This document shows positions 31,092-45,813 of a DNA stretch of 64,000 nucleotides, in pieces (position 1 is the first letter of the stretch; each line of letters begins with the position of its first letter). The position numbers and the translations under genes are program-made. The notes beneath the pieces were generated by a model that ran no database searches, was not told the DNA's origin, and worked only from the letters and a program-made list of their open reading frames with translations. Source of the stretch: an uncultured Acidobacteriota bacterium (GTDB lineage: Bacteria > Acidobacteriota > Terriglobia > Bryobacterales > Bryobacteraceae); contig CADEFM010000003.1 of NCBI GenBank assembly GCA_902826605.1, positions 186,001 through 250,000 of the forward strand, read 5' to 3'.

Positions 31092-31952
31092 TTACCCTTG
31101 AGCGGCCGCGCCGCTCACGATCTCAATAATCTCGCGTGTGATGCTGGCCTGACGGACGCGGTTCATGTGCAGCGTCAGGTTGTCGATCATGTCGGACGCG
31201 TTGGAACTGGCGGCGTCCATCGCAGTCATGCGGGCGGCATGCTCGGCTGCCACCGATTCCAGCAGCGCCCCGTAAATCTGACCTTTGATGTACTTCGGAA
31301 GCAGGCTGCCCAGCAGCTCTTCCGGCTTCTGTTCGTAAATATAGTCGGCCGGAGAGGAGGACTTAGGAACCTCAATGGGCAGCAGACGCGATTCCCGCAG
31401 AGTGGGCGCCATCACGCTCTTAAATTCATTGACGAACAGGTAAACCGCGTCCACCTCGCCGGTAGCGAACCGTTCAATGATGCCGTGGGCGATCTTGTCG
31501 GAGTAATCCACGCTCAGTTGCTTCATCATGTCCGCATGATCGCCCGCGATTTTGCCTTCGCGACGGCGGAAATAGTCGCGGCCCTTGCGCCCGATGGCTT
31601 CAAAGGTGATGTTCTTGTCCCGGTTTTCGCTGACGAAGCGCTGCGCCAGTTTCAGAAGATTCGTATTGAACGCGCCCGCCAGGCCGCGGTCGGCGGTAAC
31701 CACCACCAATAGCACGTTCTTTTCAGGCCGCGTGGCCAGCAGAGGGTGCGCGCCGGAGTCAGGACTTTGGCTGGCCGCCTCCGCCACGTTCGCCAGAATC
31801 TGCTGCAGCATCGCCGCATACGGTCTGGCCGCCAGCGCCCGTTCCTGGGCGCGTCGCAGCTTCGCGGCCGAGATCATCTTCATGGCCTTAGTGATCTGCT
31901 GCGTGTTGCGGACAGAGCGGACGCGCCGCCGGATGTCAATTAAGCTCGGCAT
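31092..31952 (-). CDS. atpG: ATP synthase F1 gamma subunit
   Basis: The central rotor shaft subunit is 286 residues. Conserved ends are IRRRVRSVRNTQQITKAMKMISAAKLRRAQ at the N-terminus and ASNASDMIDNLTLHMNRVRQASITREIIEIVSGAAA at the C-terminus, which form the coiled coil inside F1. It sits nine bases downstream of atpA. Confidence 0.97.
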   Translation of the reverse strand: MPSLIDIRRRVRSVRNTQQITKAMKMISAAKLRRAQERALAARPYAAMLQQILANVAEAASQSPDSGAHPLLATRPEKNVLLVVVTADRGLAGAFNTNLLKLAQRFVSENRDKNITFEAIGRKGRDYFRRREGKIAGDHADMMKQLSVDYSDKIAHGIIERFATGEVDAVYLFVNEFKSVMAPTLRESRLLPIEVPKSSSPADYIYEQKPEELLGSLLPKYIKGQIYGALLESVAAEHAARMTAMDAASSNASDMIDNLTLHMNRVRQASITREIIEIVSGAAAQG

Positions 31953-31961
31953 ACGGAATGG

Positions 31962-34054
<2,093 letters not shown>

Positions 34055-34660
34055 CTAACCGCGCGCCTCCTTGCCAGGCTGGCGTTGCAGGTCCTGTAGA
34101 AATGCGTTGACCAATGCGTTTTCAGAATTGGCGTCCAGCCGGGCGCGCACGCGCTGCTCGGCCAAGTCCAATGCAAGTTTCGCGGCGTAGACTTTCAAAT
34201 CCCGCCGAGCGACCTTGCCGGCGGATTCGATTTCCTGCTGTGCCTGCGCTTCCATGCGGGCGATTTGGCGGGCAGTTTCCTGGCGGATGCGTTCGCCTTC
34301 CTGCTGCATCTCCACCTTCGATTCGGCGCGTGATTTTTCGATTTCGCTGCCCAAAGTGCGAAGGCGGGCATCCACTGCGGCGGCGCGCTGCTCGGCGTCG
34401 CGTTTCAGAGCCTGCGCTTCGGTGATGCCTCTTCGGATTTCCTCATCGCGGGCACGGAACACCTCAGGCAGCGTCATGCCGACGAATAGCCGAGGCAAAG
34501 TCTCATAAAGCACGTAGCCCAACAGGGGGACCAGAATGGCGAAGTTAACCCAGCGCAGCGCCATGCTCGGCTCGGCCTGCTCCTTCTTCTCGGCTTCCTG
34601 CGCGCCGAGGCCCGCGGCGCACCCCACCGCAAGCAGAACGATCAACAGCAAGCGCCTCAT
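34055..34660 (-). CDS. atpF: ATP synthase peripheral stalk b subunit
   Basis: The 201-residue protein has a long charged coiled coil (residues about 70-185) after a membrane helix (about 35-55). Unusually, an additional signal-peptide-like hydrophobic stretch (RRLLLIVLLAVGCAAGLGAQ) precedes the helix, so the topology may involve cleavage or a second membrane pass. It is the second of two b-type genes and overlaps the first by one base. Confidence 0.9.
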   Translation of the reverse strand: MRRLLLIVLLAVGCAAGLGAQEAEKKEQAEPSMALRWVNFAILVPLLGYVLYETLPRLFVGMTLPEVFRARDEEIRRGITEAQALKRDAEQRAAAVDARLRTLGSEIEKSRAESKVEMQQEGERIRQETARQIARMEAQAQQEIESAGKVARRDLKVYAAKLALDLAEQRVRARLDANSENALVNAFLQDLQRQPGKEARG

Positions 34661-35109
34661 TATTGGGGCCTCCGCGCCAGCAGTGACGACGCGATTTGAT
34701 CGGCAAGCGCACCGCTCTGGGCGGCCAGACTTTCGCGCGCCGTCGCAGCTTCTGTGGCGATCTGCGCTCTTGCTTCGCGGATTGTATCCGCAGTGCGAGC
34801 GTGCGCTTGCGCAATTTGCCCCGCTTGATCTTCCAGCAGTTTGCGGCGCTGTTCTTCCTGTTCGCGATACACTTCGCTGCGCGCGTCGCGCAGCTTGATT
34901 TCAAACTCCCGCGTCTTGCGTTCCGCGTTTGCCAAACTGTCTTCCGCCGCTTGACGCGCCCCGCGTGTCAATTCGTCGCGCTGTTTCAAGACTTTATTCA
35001 GCGGCTTGAACAGCATCGCCTTGAAATAAAAATACAGAAGGAGGAGCAAGATGACAGTAGGGATGGCCTTTTCGAGGATCTCGTAAAGCGACTGGAGAGT
35101 CTGTGCCAT
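34660..35109 (-). CDS. atpF': ATP synthase b/b'-type stalk subunit
   Basis: The 149-residue product has an N-terminal membrane helix (IPTVILLLLLYFYFKAMLF) followed by a coiled coil rich in Glu, Arg and Ala. Together with the neighbouring longer b subunit it would form a heterodimeric peripheral stalk. It is the first atp gene in this cluster; the a (atpB) and c (atpE) subunits are absent from the window. Confidence 0.88.
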   Translation of the reverse strand: MAQTLQSLYEILEKAIPTVILLLLLYFYFKAMLFKPLNKVLKQRDELTRGARQAAEDSLANAERKTREFEIKLRDARSEVYREQEEQRRKLLEDQAGQIAQAHARTADTIREARAQIATEAATARESLAAQSGALADQIASSLLARRPQ

Positions 35110-35339
35110 CAGAGTTTGAAGGGAACTGGGAACGGCTGCGGACGCAGGTTACGACGCCACGTCCAAAACGGTTAAGTTAGCACAGAGATCGCGGAATCGT
35201 CAACTTTCGATGGAATCACGCTACTTTGGGTGGAAAATACGTCTCGCCAGGCGCCAGACGATTCCGTGGTGCGAAAAACCTGGTGGATTGTGGTCAATGG
35301 TGCCGACGATGCCGCAAAGCGCCGGAGGCGGAACCCAGC
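35110..35339. promoter_or_regulatory. Intergenic region between ndk and atp operon
   Basis: This 230-base gap has no supported gene. It must hold the promoter of the atp operon on the minus strand and the 3' end of the ndk transcript. I could not pick a definite -35/-10 pair. Confidence 0.4.
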
Positions 35340-35753
35340 CTATAACAACTCGCTTGCCGTAAAGAAGAACGGAATCTCCACTGCCGCAGTTTCCGGGGCA
35401 TCAGAGCCATGCACGCAGTTGCGTTCGATCGAAGTCGCGAAGCGTTTGCGGATGGTGCCTTCGGCGGCGTTGGCGGGGTTGGTGGCGCCCATGGTGTCGC
35501 GCCATTTTTTGATCGCGTCATCGGCTTCGAGAACCATGACGACGACGGGGCCCTCAGTCATGAATTTGACCAAAGAGGCGTAAAACGGGCGCTCCTTGTG
35601 GACGGCGTAAAAGCCCTCGGCGTCAATCTGGCTCAAGCGGCGCATCTTCATGCCCACCACGCGGAAGCCTGTTTTCTGAATGACGGCGAGGATCTCGCCG
35701 GTCTGGCCGGCCGCGACTGCGTCTGGTTTAATGATGGCAAATGTACGTTCCAT
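35340..35753 (-). CDS. ndk: Nucleoside diphosphate kinase
   Basis: The enzyme transfers the gamma phosphate from ATP to other NDPs through a phosphohistidine. The product (137 residues) has [20 protein letters not shown] at the N-terminus and the active-site His in [13 protein letters not shown]. Length is typical. It lies 24 bases downstream of sucD on the same strand. Confidence 0.96.
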   Translation of the reverse strand: MERTFAIIKPDAVAAGQTGEILAVIQKTGFRVVGMKMRRLSQIDAEGFYAVHKERPFYASLVKFMTEGPVVVMVLEADDAIKKWRDTMGATNPANAAEGTIRKRFATSIERNCVHGSDAPETAAVEIPFFFTASELL

Positions 35754-35777
35754 GGAATCTCCGTTCAGCGGAGCGCG

Positions 35778-36650
35778 CTACTTCAGCACGCTCTTCACTT
35801 TTTCTCCTATTTCGGCGGGCGTGGCGCAGACAATAATGCCGGCGGCTTTCATCGCTGCCATCTTGTCCTCGGCCTTTCCGCTGCCGCCTGAAATAATTGC
35901 GCCTGCGTGGCCCATGCGGCGTCCCGGGGGTGCCGTCTGGCCTGCGATGAACCCGATCACCGGCTTCTTGACGCTTTCCTTAATATACGCGGAAGCGATT
36001 TCCTCCGCCGTGCCGCCGATCTCACCGATCATCACGATTGCGTGTGTATCGGGATCTTCGTTGAACAGCTTGATCGCGTCCGTATGCGTGGTGCCGACGA
36101 TCGGATCCCCTCCAATACCGATACAGGTGGATTGTCCAATGCCGAGCGCCGTTAACTGGCCGACCGCTTCATACGTGAGCGTACCGGAACGCGAGACTAC
36201 GCCTACATGGCCGGCTTTGTGAATGTGCGCGGGCATGATGCCAATCTTGCATTGATCGGGTGTGATGATGCCGGGGCAATTCGGACCGATCAGCCTCGTT
36301 TGTGGGTGAGCCTTCAGATACTCCCACGCGCGGATCATATCGTTGGTGGGAATGCCTTCAGTGATGCAGACCACCAGGGCGATGCCCGCGTCGGCCGCTT
36401 CCATGATCGCATCGGCGGCGAAGGGCGGCGGCACGAAAATTACAGTGGCGTTCGCACCCGTCTGCTGGACGCCAGCGGACACGGTATCAAACACGGGCAG
36501 GTTCAAATGCCTTTGGCCGCCTTTTCCCGGAGTGACGCCTCCCACGAGTTTTGTGCCGTAGGCGATGGCTTGAGTCGCGTGGAATGTTCCCTCTTTCCCC
36601 GTGAAACCTTGCACCAGCAGGCGTGTATTCTTGTCGGCCAGGATACTCAT
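35778..36650 (-). CDS. sucD: Succinyl-CoA synthetase alpha subunit
   Basis: The alpha subunit (290 residues) binds CoA and carries the phosphohistidine in [17 protein letters not shown]. The start is [32 protein letters not shown], typical for the family. It overlaps sucC by four bases, so equimolar expression is likely. Confidence 0.97.
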   Translation of the reverse strand: MSILADKNTRLLVQGFTGKEGTFHATQAIAYGTKLVGGVTPGKGGQRHLNLPVFDTVSAGVQQTGANATVIFVPPPFAADAIMEAADAGIALVVCITEGIPTNDMIRAWEYLKAHPQTRLIGPNCPGIITPDQCKIGIMPAHIHKAGHVGVVSRSGTLTYEAVGQLTALGIGQSTCIGIGGDPIVGTTHTDAIKLFNEDPDTHAIVMIGEIGGTAEEIASAYIKESVKKPVIGFIAGQTAPPGRRMGHAGAIISGGSGKAEDKMAAMKAAGIIVCATPAEIGEKVKSVLK

Positions 36651-37804
36651 TGCGCCAGTCCCACAACCTTATTCGCGCCATCCAGCATCCCCTCGGCTAC
36701 AGTGAAGTTCAGGCCGGAGTCCCGGAGAATCTGCCGCCCCTGTTCGACGTTCGTGCCCTCCATGCGCACAACGATGGGTTGTTTCACTTTCAATTCGCGC
36801 GCGGCGGCCACTACTCCGGTCGCCAGCGTGTCACAGCGCAATATTCCGCCGAAGATGTTGATGAAAACGGCGCGCACGGTCTTATCGGATAGCAGAATCC
36901 GGAATGCATTCTTGATCTGATCGGCGTTGGCTCCGCCGCCTACATCCAGAAAATTCGCCGGACTGCCGCCCGCGTACTTGATGATGTCCATGGTGGCCAT
37001 CGCCAGGCCCGCGCCGTTCACCATGCATGCCACGTTACCATCCAGTTTGATGTAGTTCAGACCGAATTTGGACGCTTCTACCTCCAGAGGATCTTCTTCG
37101 TTCAGGTCGCGCAACTCCATCAAGTCCTTGTGGCGGAACAGAGCGTTGTCGTCCAAGGTAATCTTGGCGTCCAGCGCCATGGCCCTGCCGTCCTTGGTAA
37201 GAATGAAGGGGTTGATTTCAGCGAGCGAGGCGTCGAGCGCCTCATTGGCTCGTGCCAGCGCTATCATCGCAGCGGTGACCGAGGTTGCCGACGAAGCTGG
37301 TACGCCGATACCGTATGCCAATTTTCTCGCTTGAAATGGTTGCAAACCCAGCCCTGGTTCGATGGCTTCTTTCAAAATACGTTCGGGTGTCTTCGAGGCT
37401 ACTTCTTCGATATCCATGCCCCCGTCCGCAGAGGCCATGAAGGTGTTCTTCCCGGTGGCACGGTCCAGCACAATGCCCAGATACAACTCACGCTCGATGG
37501 GCAGTGTTTCTTCGATCAGCAGCCGCTGCACTACCCGGCCTTCCGGACCAGTTTGGTGTGTAGTCAGCGTCATGCCCAAAATCTTCTCGGCAACTTCACG
37601 CGCTTCCTCGGCGTTCTGCGCCACCTTGACGCCGCCGCCTTTTCCGCGTCCGCCAGCGTGAATCTGAGCCTTCACCACGACGCTGCCGCCGAGCCTGCGC
37701 GCGGCCTTTTCCGCCTCGGGAACGGTGTGAGCGACTTCGCCCCTGGGTACAGGGACTCCGTACCTCGCCAAGAGAGTCTTGGCCTGATACTCATGAATCT
37801 TCAT
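36647..37804 (-). CDS. sucC: Succinyl-CoA synthetase beta subunit
   Basis: The beta subunit (385 residues) contains the ATP-grasp domain ([38 protein letters not shown]) and the CoA-ligase domain ([29 protein letters not shown]). It forms the TCA cycle enzyme with SucD and is the first gene of sucC-sucD-ndk. Confidence 0.97.
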   Translation of the reverse strand: MKIHEYQAKTLLARYGVPVPRGEVAHTVPEAEKAARRLGGSVVVKAQIHAGGRGKGGGVKVAQNAEEAREVAEKILGMTLTTHQTGPEGRVVQRLLIEETLPIERELYLGIVLDRATGKNTFMASADGGMDIEEVASKTPERILKEAIEPGLGLQPFQARKLAYGIGVPASSATSVTAAMIALARANEALDASLAEINPFILTKDGRAMALDAKITLDDNALFRHKDLMELRDLNEEDPLEVEASKFGLNYIKLDGNVACMVNGAGLAMATMDIIKYAGGSPANFLDVGGGANADQIKNAFRILLSDKTVRAVFINIFGGILRCDTLATGVVAAARELKVKQPIVVRMEGTNVEQGRQILRDSGLNFTVAEGMLDGANKVVGLAQ

Positions 37805-37876
37805 TGGGATTTAGATCAAACGGGGAACTTTCAATATAGCATTCATGCGAAGGAGCGGACCGCGCGGTGGAGTGGA

Positions 37877-40368
<2,492 letters not shown>

Positions 40369-41136
40369 TTATCCAGTTATCGTTGCCGTCATTTTCTCAT
40401 ATAAGGCCGCCACCGTCCGCCAATCCGCCGGCGTATCGACGCCGAGCGATTCATGCTCGGTTTCGGTTACGCGGATCGTAAAGCCGTTTTCGAGCGCCCG
40501 GAGTTGCTCCAGGCGCTCGGCTTGTTCCAGAGGGCCAACCTGGAGGTCGGGATACGCGAGCAGGAAATCTCGCCGGTAGACATACAGCCCAATATGCTTG
40601 TACTGGATCACCGTTTCCTCTGGGTCACGCACGTAAGGTATGGGCGAGCGCGAGAAATAGATCGCATTTCCGGAGCGGCCTGTCACTACCTTGACCACGT
40701 TGGGATCGGTAACATCTCGCGGATTGTCGATGCGCTTCTTGAGCGTGCTCATGGGGACATCGTCGTCGTTAAGTAGACCCAGTACCGCCGCGTCGATTGC
40801 ATCCGGATCGATCATCGGTTCGTCACCTTGAATATTGACGAAGATGGCTGCATCCGATGCCGACGCCGCTTCGGCCACCCGGTCGGTTCCGGAAGCATGA
40901 TCGGAGCGCGTCATTACCACACGCGCGCGAAAAGCCAACGCGGCATCGCGGATACGCTCGTCATCGGTGGCGATCACCACGCCGGTCAGGTACCGTGCCT
41001 GCGAAGCCCGCTCCCATACGTGTTGCAGCATGGTTTTGCCGCCAATAGAGACGAGGGCTTTGCCGGGGAATCTGGAAGATGCATACCGGGCGGGAATCAC
41101 ACCCAGGATCTTAAGCGGCACAACCGAAGATAGCAC
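40369..41136 (-). CDS. kdsB: 3-deoxy-manno-octulosonate cytidylyltransferase
   Basis: The protein (255 residues) activates KDO with CTP. Family motifs are GVIPARYASSRFPGKAL, QGDEPMIDP and HIGLYVYRRDFLL. It is the first gene of kdsB-pyrG-kdsA. Confidence 0.95.
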   Translation of the reverse strand: MLSSVVPLKILGVIPARYASSRFPGKALVSIGGKTMLQHVWERASQARYLTGVVIATDDERIRDAALAFRARVVMTRSDHASGTDRVAEAASASDAAIFVNIQGDEPMIDPDAIDAAVLGLLNDDDVPMSTLKKRIDNPRDVTDPNVVKVVTGRSGNAIYFSRSPIPYVRDPEETVIQYKHIGLYVYRRDFLLAYPDLQVGPLEQAERLEQLRALENGFTIRVTETEHESLGVDTPADWRTVAALYEKMTATITG

Positions 41137-41163
41137 ACCGCAGGGCGCTCGATCTAGCGCGTT

Positions 41164-41916
41164 TTACCAGCCCTGCAAGACCAATGGCGTGATCGTAGTG
41201 AACCCTCCACCGCGCGCCCGCAAGCCCACCACATTGATGAAACCGTTCGACGTCACCAGCACCAATCCCCGTTTGCCCGCTACCTGTGGATAGCGGTCCG
41301 GAAGCATAAAAGCCTGATGAGTGAGGCCGGCCATATTAAACGTGTCGCTGAAAAATTGCGTGCCAAACTCATCGTAAAACGTCAGTGTCACCGTGATCGC
41401 TAGATTTGAGAATGAATTTGCCATTGCAAAACCAGTGGTCGCGTCCACGTGGTCAAACGGGAGACCGAATTGTTTGTGTATGCCAGTATCGAGCGGCAGA
41501 GAGGCTTCGTAAATCGGACTGTCTGGAATCGTGAGTCGAAAGACAGCCGATCCCGCAATCCATGCGTCTTGCTCCGTTTCCACGTATGCCCAGCCTTGCT
41601 GCACAGGTCCGTCCGTCGGACCATTCGTTTCGAAGATGAAGGATGCTCCCGAACCCAGGTTGCCGGTTAATTCGCTGGCATTCCCGGCAGTGGTGGCCAG
41701 CGTCATCGGCTGGCCGTCGTCGCCAATGAAGTGCAAGACATAGGGCACGGTGCCGCCGGTCAGGTTGACCAAGGTGACTGCGGTAACCCACGGCCCCCCA
41801 CCCACGATATGAGCAAGCGTGCCGCCGCCTTGCAGCACGATATCGGCGGCGAATGCCGGTAGAGCGGCGCACAGTAGAAATAATACACGAGGAAAACACG
41901 AGATTTGTCTGGACAT
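41164..41916 (-). CDS. Secreted hypothetical beta-rich protein
   Basis: The start at 41916 gives MSRQISCFPRVLFLLCAALPAFAA, a signal peptide with a clear cleavage site. The mature 226 residues are beta-rich, with two-lobed immunoglobulin-like patterning (VTLVNLTGGTVPYVLHFIGDDG; VTLTFYDEFGTQFF). No catalytic motif is seen. It has the same strand as the KDO operon but lies upstream of kdsB, 27 bases away. Confidence 0.65.
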   Translation of the reverse strand: MSRQISCFPRVLFLLCAALPAFAADIVLQGGGTLAHIVGGGPWVTAVTLVNLTGGTVPYVLHFIGDDGQPMTLATTAGNASELTGNLGSGASFIFETNGPTDGPVQQGWAYVETEQDAWIAGSAVFRLTIPDSPIYEASLPLDTGIHKQFGLPFDHVDATTGFAMANSFSNLAITVTLTFYDEFGTQFFSDTFNMAGLTHQAFMLPDRYPQVAGKRGLVLVTSNGFINVVGLRARGGGFTTITPLVLQGW

Positions 41917-41970
41917 AAGACCTCTGATTCCTGGTAGACGCACCGAAGCCGGCAGGGATTACACGGTTCG

Positions 41971-42423
41971 TTAGTGGGCGGTGTCGCCGCGATGGTTTTC
42001 CACAAATTCCTGATCGATAGGCTTACGCCCGCGAAACCCCTCTTCAGGGTCGTGCCAATAACTGATGGTGTCCTCGCCTAACTTCCAGCATAGGCACACT
42101 TCACGGTCTTTGTAGCGCGTCATGAAATCGATCAAACCGATATCCAGGTCTTTGATCTGCGCCCCAATTTCCTGCACTTTTTCGAACGCTCCTTTGAGGG
42201 CGGCCGCCGATGTATCTCGGCGCGCCCTTAGCGCCAAAATCGGCCCGGGATTCACGCGGGAACCACCGGCCATTTGGATGCGCCGTAGACTGCCGTCCAG
42301 TTCTTGATCGGCGGACTGGTATTCCGCCTTGTGAAAAATGGCATCCCGTAAGGCGCGCTCCACCTCCGGGATGAGGCCTTGAGCCTCGGATAGGGTGAAG
42401 TAACGGGCCATCGACTTCCACAT
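41971..42423 (-). CDS. DUF2203 family protein
   Basis: The product has up to 150 residues; a start at MARYFTLSEAQGLIPEVERAL (42411) is equally likely. The C-terminus CLCWKLGEDTISYWHDPEEGFRGRKPID is the family hallmark. Function is not known. It is divergent from the DUF1844 gene with 20 bases between starts. Confidence 0.85.
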   Translation of the reverse strand: MWKSMARYFTLSEAQGLIPEVERALRDAIFHKAEYQSADQELDGSLRRIQMAGGSRVNPGPILALRARRDTSAAALKGAFEKVQEIGAQIKDLDIGLIDFMTRYKDREVCLCWKLGEDTISYWHDPEEGFRGRKPIDQEFVENHRGDTAH

Positions 42424-42443
42424 TACACTAGGGAAAGACGGCT

Positions 42444-42758
42444 ATGAGCGAAACTGATTTCCCCATCCCCCCTCCCACGTTCGAATTCCTGGTGTTTTCG
42501 TTGAAGCGGCAGGCTGAAATGTTGCTAGGCCTTGTGATGCTGGGCGAAGAGAAAACCATGCAGCCAGACCTTCCGTCGGCACGCCATATGATCGATTTAC
42601 TGGCCATGCTCGCCGAGAAAACGAAAGGCAATCTATCCCTTGAAGAAAAGCTGGCTATCGACAATTCACTGACCGAGTTACGCTTCCGGTTTGTCCAGAT
42701 GTCAGGCCAGGCGGCTTCCGCAAGCAATGCGGCGGGCGGCGATGGCGCCGCAAAATGA
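42444..42758 (+). CDS. DUF1844 family protein
   Basis: The 104-residue product matches the family pattern PPTFEFLVFSLKRQAEMLLG, ending in a helix with ELRFRFVQM and a Gly/Ala-rich tail. No activity is known. Its stop overlaps the MBL gene by four bases (ATGA). Confidence 0.85.
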   Translation: MSETDFPIPPPTFEFLVFSLKRQAEMLLGLVMLGEEKTMQPDLPSARHMIDLLAMLAEKTKGNLSLEEKLAIDNSLTELRFRFVQMSGQAASASNAAGGDGAAK

Positions 42759-43549
42759 CCGGGGCCATTCGGGTCACGGTGCTGGGCTCCGGTACCAGCT
42801 CCGGCGTGCCGACCATAGGCTGTCCGTGCGCCGTGTGCCATTCGAGCGATCCGCGCGACGTCCGGCTTCGGCCTTCGGTGCTGGTGCAGTACGACGGGCG
42901 CAACGTGGTGATTGACACGACGCCGGATTTTCGCGCGCAGGCGCTGCGGGCCGGTATTCAGCGGATCGACGCGATTTTGCTGACTCATGCGCACGCCGAC
43001 CATATCCTTGGCTTGGATGACGTGCGCCCGCTCAATTATCACCAGCATGGACCGATTCCGGTGTATGCGACGTTGCCCACGCAGGAGATCGTGACCCGCG
43101 TGTTTCAATACGCCTTCGACAAGACTCCCACGCAATCCTCTACGCCGAAAGTGGATCTAAGGACCATTGATGAGCAGCCATTCGAGTTGTTCGGAATCCA
43201 GGTGATCCCGGTGCCGGTGAAACATGGATGGTCCGATGTGCTGGGGTTCCGCTTTGGCGACGTCGCTTATTTAACGGACCACAACCATATTCCGGAAACA
43301 TCGAAAATGAAATTGCGCGGCCTGGACGTATTGTTTTTGGATGCCCTGCGGCATCGCGCGCACCCCACGCACTCCACCATTTCCCAGAGCCTGCAATCGG
43401 TGGAGGAACTGCAACCGCGCCGCGCCTACTTTACTCATATCTGTCACGATCTGCCGCATGAGGTCACCGAGACTACGCTTCCCGCGCACGTGCGGTTGGC
43501 TTACGACGGCCTGGAGATTGAGAGTCCGTCGCACGGGGTAGCGTTCTAA
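42755..43549 (+). CDS. MBL-fold metal-dependent hydrolase (PhnP-like)
   Basis: The 264-residue protein has the beta-lactamase-fold zinc motif THAHADHILGLDD, an N-terminal GSGTSSGVPTIGCPCAVCHS (the PhnP/RNase Z-like cysteine cluster) and a later LTDHNHI. It is probably a phosphodiesterase; the substrate is unknown. It is flanked by DUF1844 and ribF and separated from ribF by two bases, so the three genes form an operon. Confidence 0.87.
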   Translation: MTGAIRVTVLGSGTSSGVPTIGCPCAVCHSSDPRDVRLRPSVLVQYDGRNVVIDTTPDFRAQALRAGIQRIDAILLTHAHADHILGLDDVRPLNYHQHGPIPVYATLPTQEIVTRVFQYAFDKTPTQSSTPKVDLRTIDEQPFELFGIQVIPVPVKHGWSDVLGFRFGDVAYLTDHNHIPETSKMKLRGLDVLFLDALRHRAHPTHSTISQSLQSVEELQPRRAYFTHICHDLPHEVTETTLPAHVRLAYDGLEIESPSHGVAF

Positions 43550-43551
43550 AG

Positions 43552-44523
43552 ATGCGAATCGCCCGATCTCTGGAGGAAACCGCGCAGTTCGGTCCCACTG
43601 CGGTGACCATCGGCAATTTCGACGGCGTGCACGTGGGCCATGCGCGCCTCTTGCAGGAAGTGGTACGCGCGGCCCAGGCAAAGGGTGTGGAGCCTGCGGT
43701 GCTCACTTTCGATCCGCATCCGGCTACCATCGTCACGCCCGGACGTGTAACTCGATTGCTGTCGACGCAAGCGGAGCGCTGTTCCTTGATGGCCCGCGCA
43801 GGAATCGAGTACGTGTTGATCCAGCCGTTCACTGCCGCGGTGGCACAGTGGCCTCCGGAACAGTTCGCGGAACGTGTGCTGGCGAAATCCCTGCATGCTC
43901 GGGTGGTAGTGGTGGGTGAGAATTTTCGCTTTGGCCACAAGCAGGCTGGCGATACTCGGATTCTCACGGAACTCGGGCAAAGATACGGGTTTGAAGTGTG
44001 CGTGGTCCCGCCAGTCGTGCTGCGTGGCCATACCGTTTCTTCCAGCGAAATCAGGCGCGCCGTGGATGCCGGGCAGATCTCCTTGGCAGGCCGTCTTCTG
44101 GGGCGACCCTTTGTGCTCGCAGGTGAAGTGGTTTCCGGGCACGGAGTGGGAGCCAAGCAGACTGTCCCGACGTTGAACTTGAAAACCCCGGCGCAGGTCC
44201 TTCCGCGCGGGGGCGTTTACATCACGCGCACTACCCAGGAAAGCGATGACACTCGCCATTGGCAGTCCATTACGAACGTCGGCCACCGGCCAACCTTCGG
44301 AGGCGACGACGCGTTGACCATTGAGACGTTTTTGCTGGACTCCTTCGTTCCTCCCGCTCCGGAACGCATTCGGGTCGAATTTTTGCGCCGTGTAAGGGAC
44401 GAGCGCAAGTTCGAATCGCCGGAGGCGCTGAAACAGCAGATTTTCCGCGATGTGGCGCGGGCGGAGAAGTTTTTCCGAAGGATGGCAGAATGGTGCGGGG
44501 GGACCCTGCAATGGGGAACTTAG
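43552..44523 (+). CDS. ribF: Bifunctional riboflavin kinase/FAD synthetase
   Basis: The enzyme makes FMN from riboflavin and then FAD. The N-terminal adenylyltransferase domain has GNFDGVHVGHARLL and FRFGHKQAGD. The C-terminal kinase domain has GVGAKQTVPTLNLK and IETFLLD. The length of 323 residues is typical. It is the third gene of the DUF1844-MBL-ribF run. Confidence 0.95.
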   Translation: MRIARSLEETAQFGPTAVTIGNFDGVHVGHARLLQEVVRAAQAKGVEPAVLTFDPHPATIVTPGRVTRLLSTQAERCSLMARAGIEYVLIQPFTAAVAQWPPEQFAERVLAKSLHARVVVVGENFRFGHKQAGDTRILTELGQRYGFEVCVVPPVVLRGHTVSSSEIRRAVDAGQISLAGRLLGRPFVLAGEVVSGHGVGAKQTVPTLNLKTPAQVLPRGGVYITRTTQESDDTRHWQSITNVGHRPTFGGDDALTIETFLLDSFVPPAPERIRVEFLRRVRDERKFESPEALKQQIFRDVARAEKFFRRMAEWCGGTLQWGT

Positions 44524-44556
44524 AGTACACCTTGCCGAATTGCGATCTGGATTTCC

Positions 44557-45813
44557 ATGCCTGACCGGCGGGCGGCAAAACTGTTGTGTCTGGCTCTTTT
44601 GTGTCTTGTGGCCTATGGGCGCTCGCTGACACTGCCGCTGTTTCAGGACGACTATCCGATGATCGCGGACGCGCAGCGCTACGGCCCGGCTTCCGGATTC
44701 GCCGCGCTGGTCCGCGACGGATGGCCCTTGCCGCGTGCGACCATCTATTGGCTTTCGTATGTTTTGTGGATGCTGTTTGGACCGCGGCCGGTGGCCTATC
44801 ACATGACGAGCCTGGCAATTCACATCGCGAACACGTTCCTGCTGTGGTGGATCTGCAGATCCTGGGCGCCTATGCGCTCGGCGGCACTTTACGCGGCCGC
44901 GTTTTTTGCCGTGCACGAAGGTCATCAAGAAGCTGTCATGTGGTTTTCAGCGGCAGGGGAATTGCTGATGTTCATGTTCGGCGCAGCGGCCCTTTTTTGC
45001 TGGCGCAATGCTGTGAGCGCAAAACATTCCGACGTTTGGGCGATGGGAAGCTTCTTGTTATATTGTGTGGCGCTATTCTCGAAGGAATCGGCGTTTGTAT
45101 TTCTTCCGCTTTTTCTTCTGGTCACGCCGGTGTCTGAATGGCGCTTTACATCGCGCTTGCTGCTGCCTCATTTTGCGGCCGCCCTGGCGGTGGCTGTGTT
45201 TATCGTTTCCACACGAGGCCAGTCATTCCGTTTTTCGGACGGCAGCTTTTCTCTGCACGCTCCTTTCTGGATTACCTGGACAAATAGCTATGTGCGCCTA
45301 CTCTGGATCTGGGGCTGGATTGCGGGCGTCTGGCTGATTTTTCGCACCGGGCCTTCACTACGGAGGCATGCGGTCCCTGCATTGGTTTGGGTGGGCATCG
45401 CGCTTATTCCCTACAGCTTCTTGACGTATATGCACCGCATACCGAGCCGCCAAGTCTATCTCGCCAGCGCAGGTCTTGCAATGCTGGTCGGGCTGGCCAT
45501 GGCTCACCTCCTGAATCTGAATCGCCGGATCGCCATGGCCGTGGGCGCTGTGATCGTTCTCCACAATGCGGGCTATCTGTGGACGCGTAAACATGAGCAG
45601 TTTCTGGAGCGGGCTGCGCCCACGGAAGCGCTGATTTCACTGGCGCGGAAAACGGAGGGTCCTATTTGGGTGAGATGCTTTCCGGGGCCACGGATTGTCG
45701 CGGAGCAAGCGGTGAGGCTAGCCACGGGGCGTTCCCCGGAAACGCTGTTGTGGAACGATGCGTCGCATCCACCATTGGGTCCCGTCACGACATTCTGCAA
45801 CGAGCGGCGTTAG
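44557..45813 (+). CDS. Polytopic membrane protein, GT39/GT83-like
   Basis: The 418-residue protein has 8-10 hydrophobic helices. FQDDYPMIAD near the N-terminus resembles the acidic pair in the first periplasmic loop of GT-C transferases, and HEGHQEAVMWFSAAGELL has a second acidic/His cluster. It may transfer sugars from a lipid carrier. The match is only general, so this is a suggestion. It converges with the symporter, overlapping by four bases. Confidence 0.65.
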   Translation: MPDRRAAKLLCLALLCLVAYGRSLTLPLFQDDYPMIADAQRYGPASGFAALVRDGWPLPRATIYWLSYVLWMLFGPRPVAYHMTSLAIHIANTFLLWWICRSWAPMRSAALYAAAFFAVHEGHQEAVMWFSAAGELLMFMFGAAALFCWRNAVSAKHSDVWAMGSFLLYCVALFSKESAFVFLPLFLLVTPVSEWRFTSRLLLPHFAAALAVAVFIVSTRGQSFRFSDGSFSLHAPFWITWTNSYVRLLWIWGWIAGVWLIFRTGPSLRRHAVPALVWVGIALIPYSFLTYMHRIPSRQVYLASAGLAMLVGLAMAHLLNLNRRIAMAVGAVIVLHNAGYLWTRKHEQFLERAAPTEALISLARKTEGPIWVRCFPGPRIVAEQAVRLATGRSPETLLWNDASHPPLGPVTTFCNERR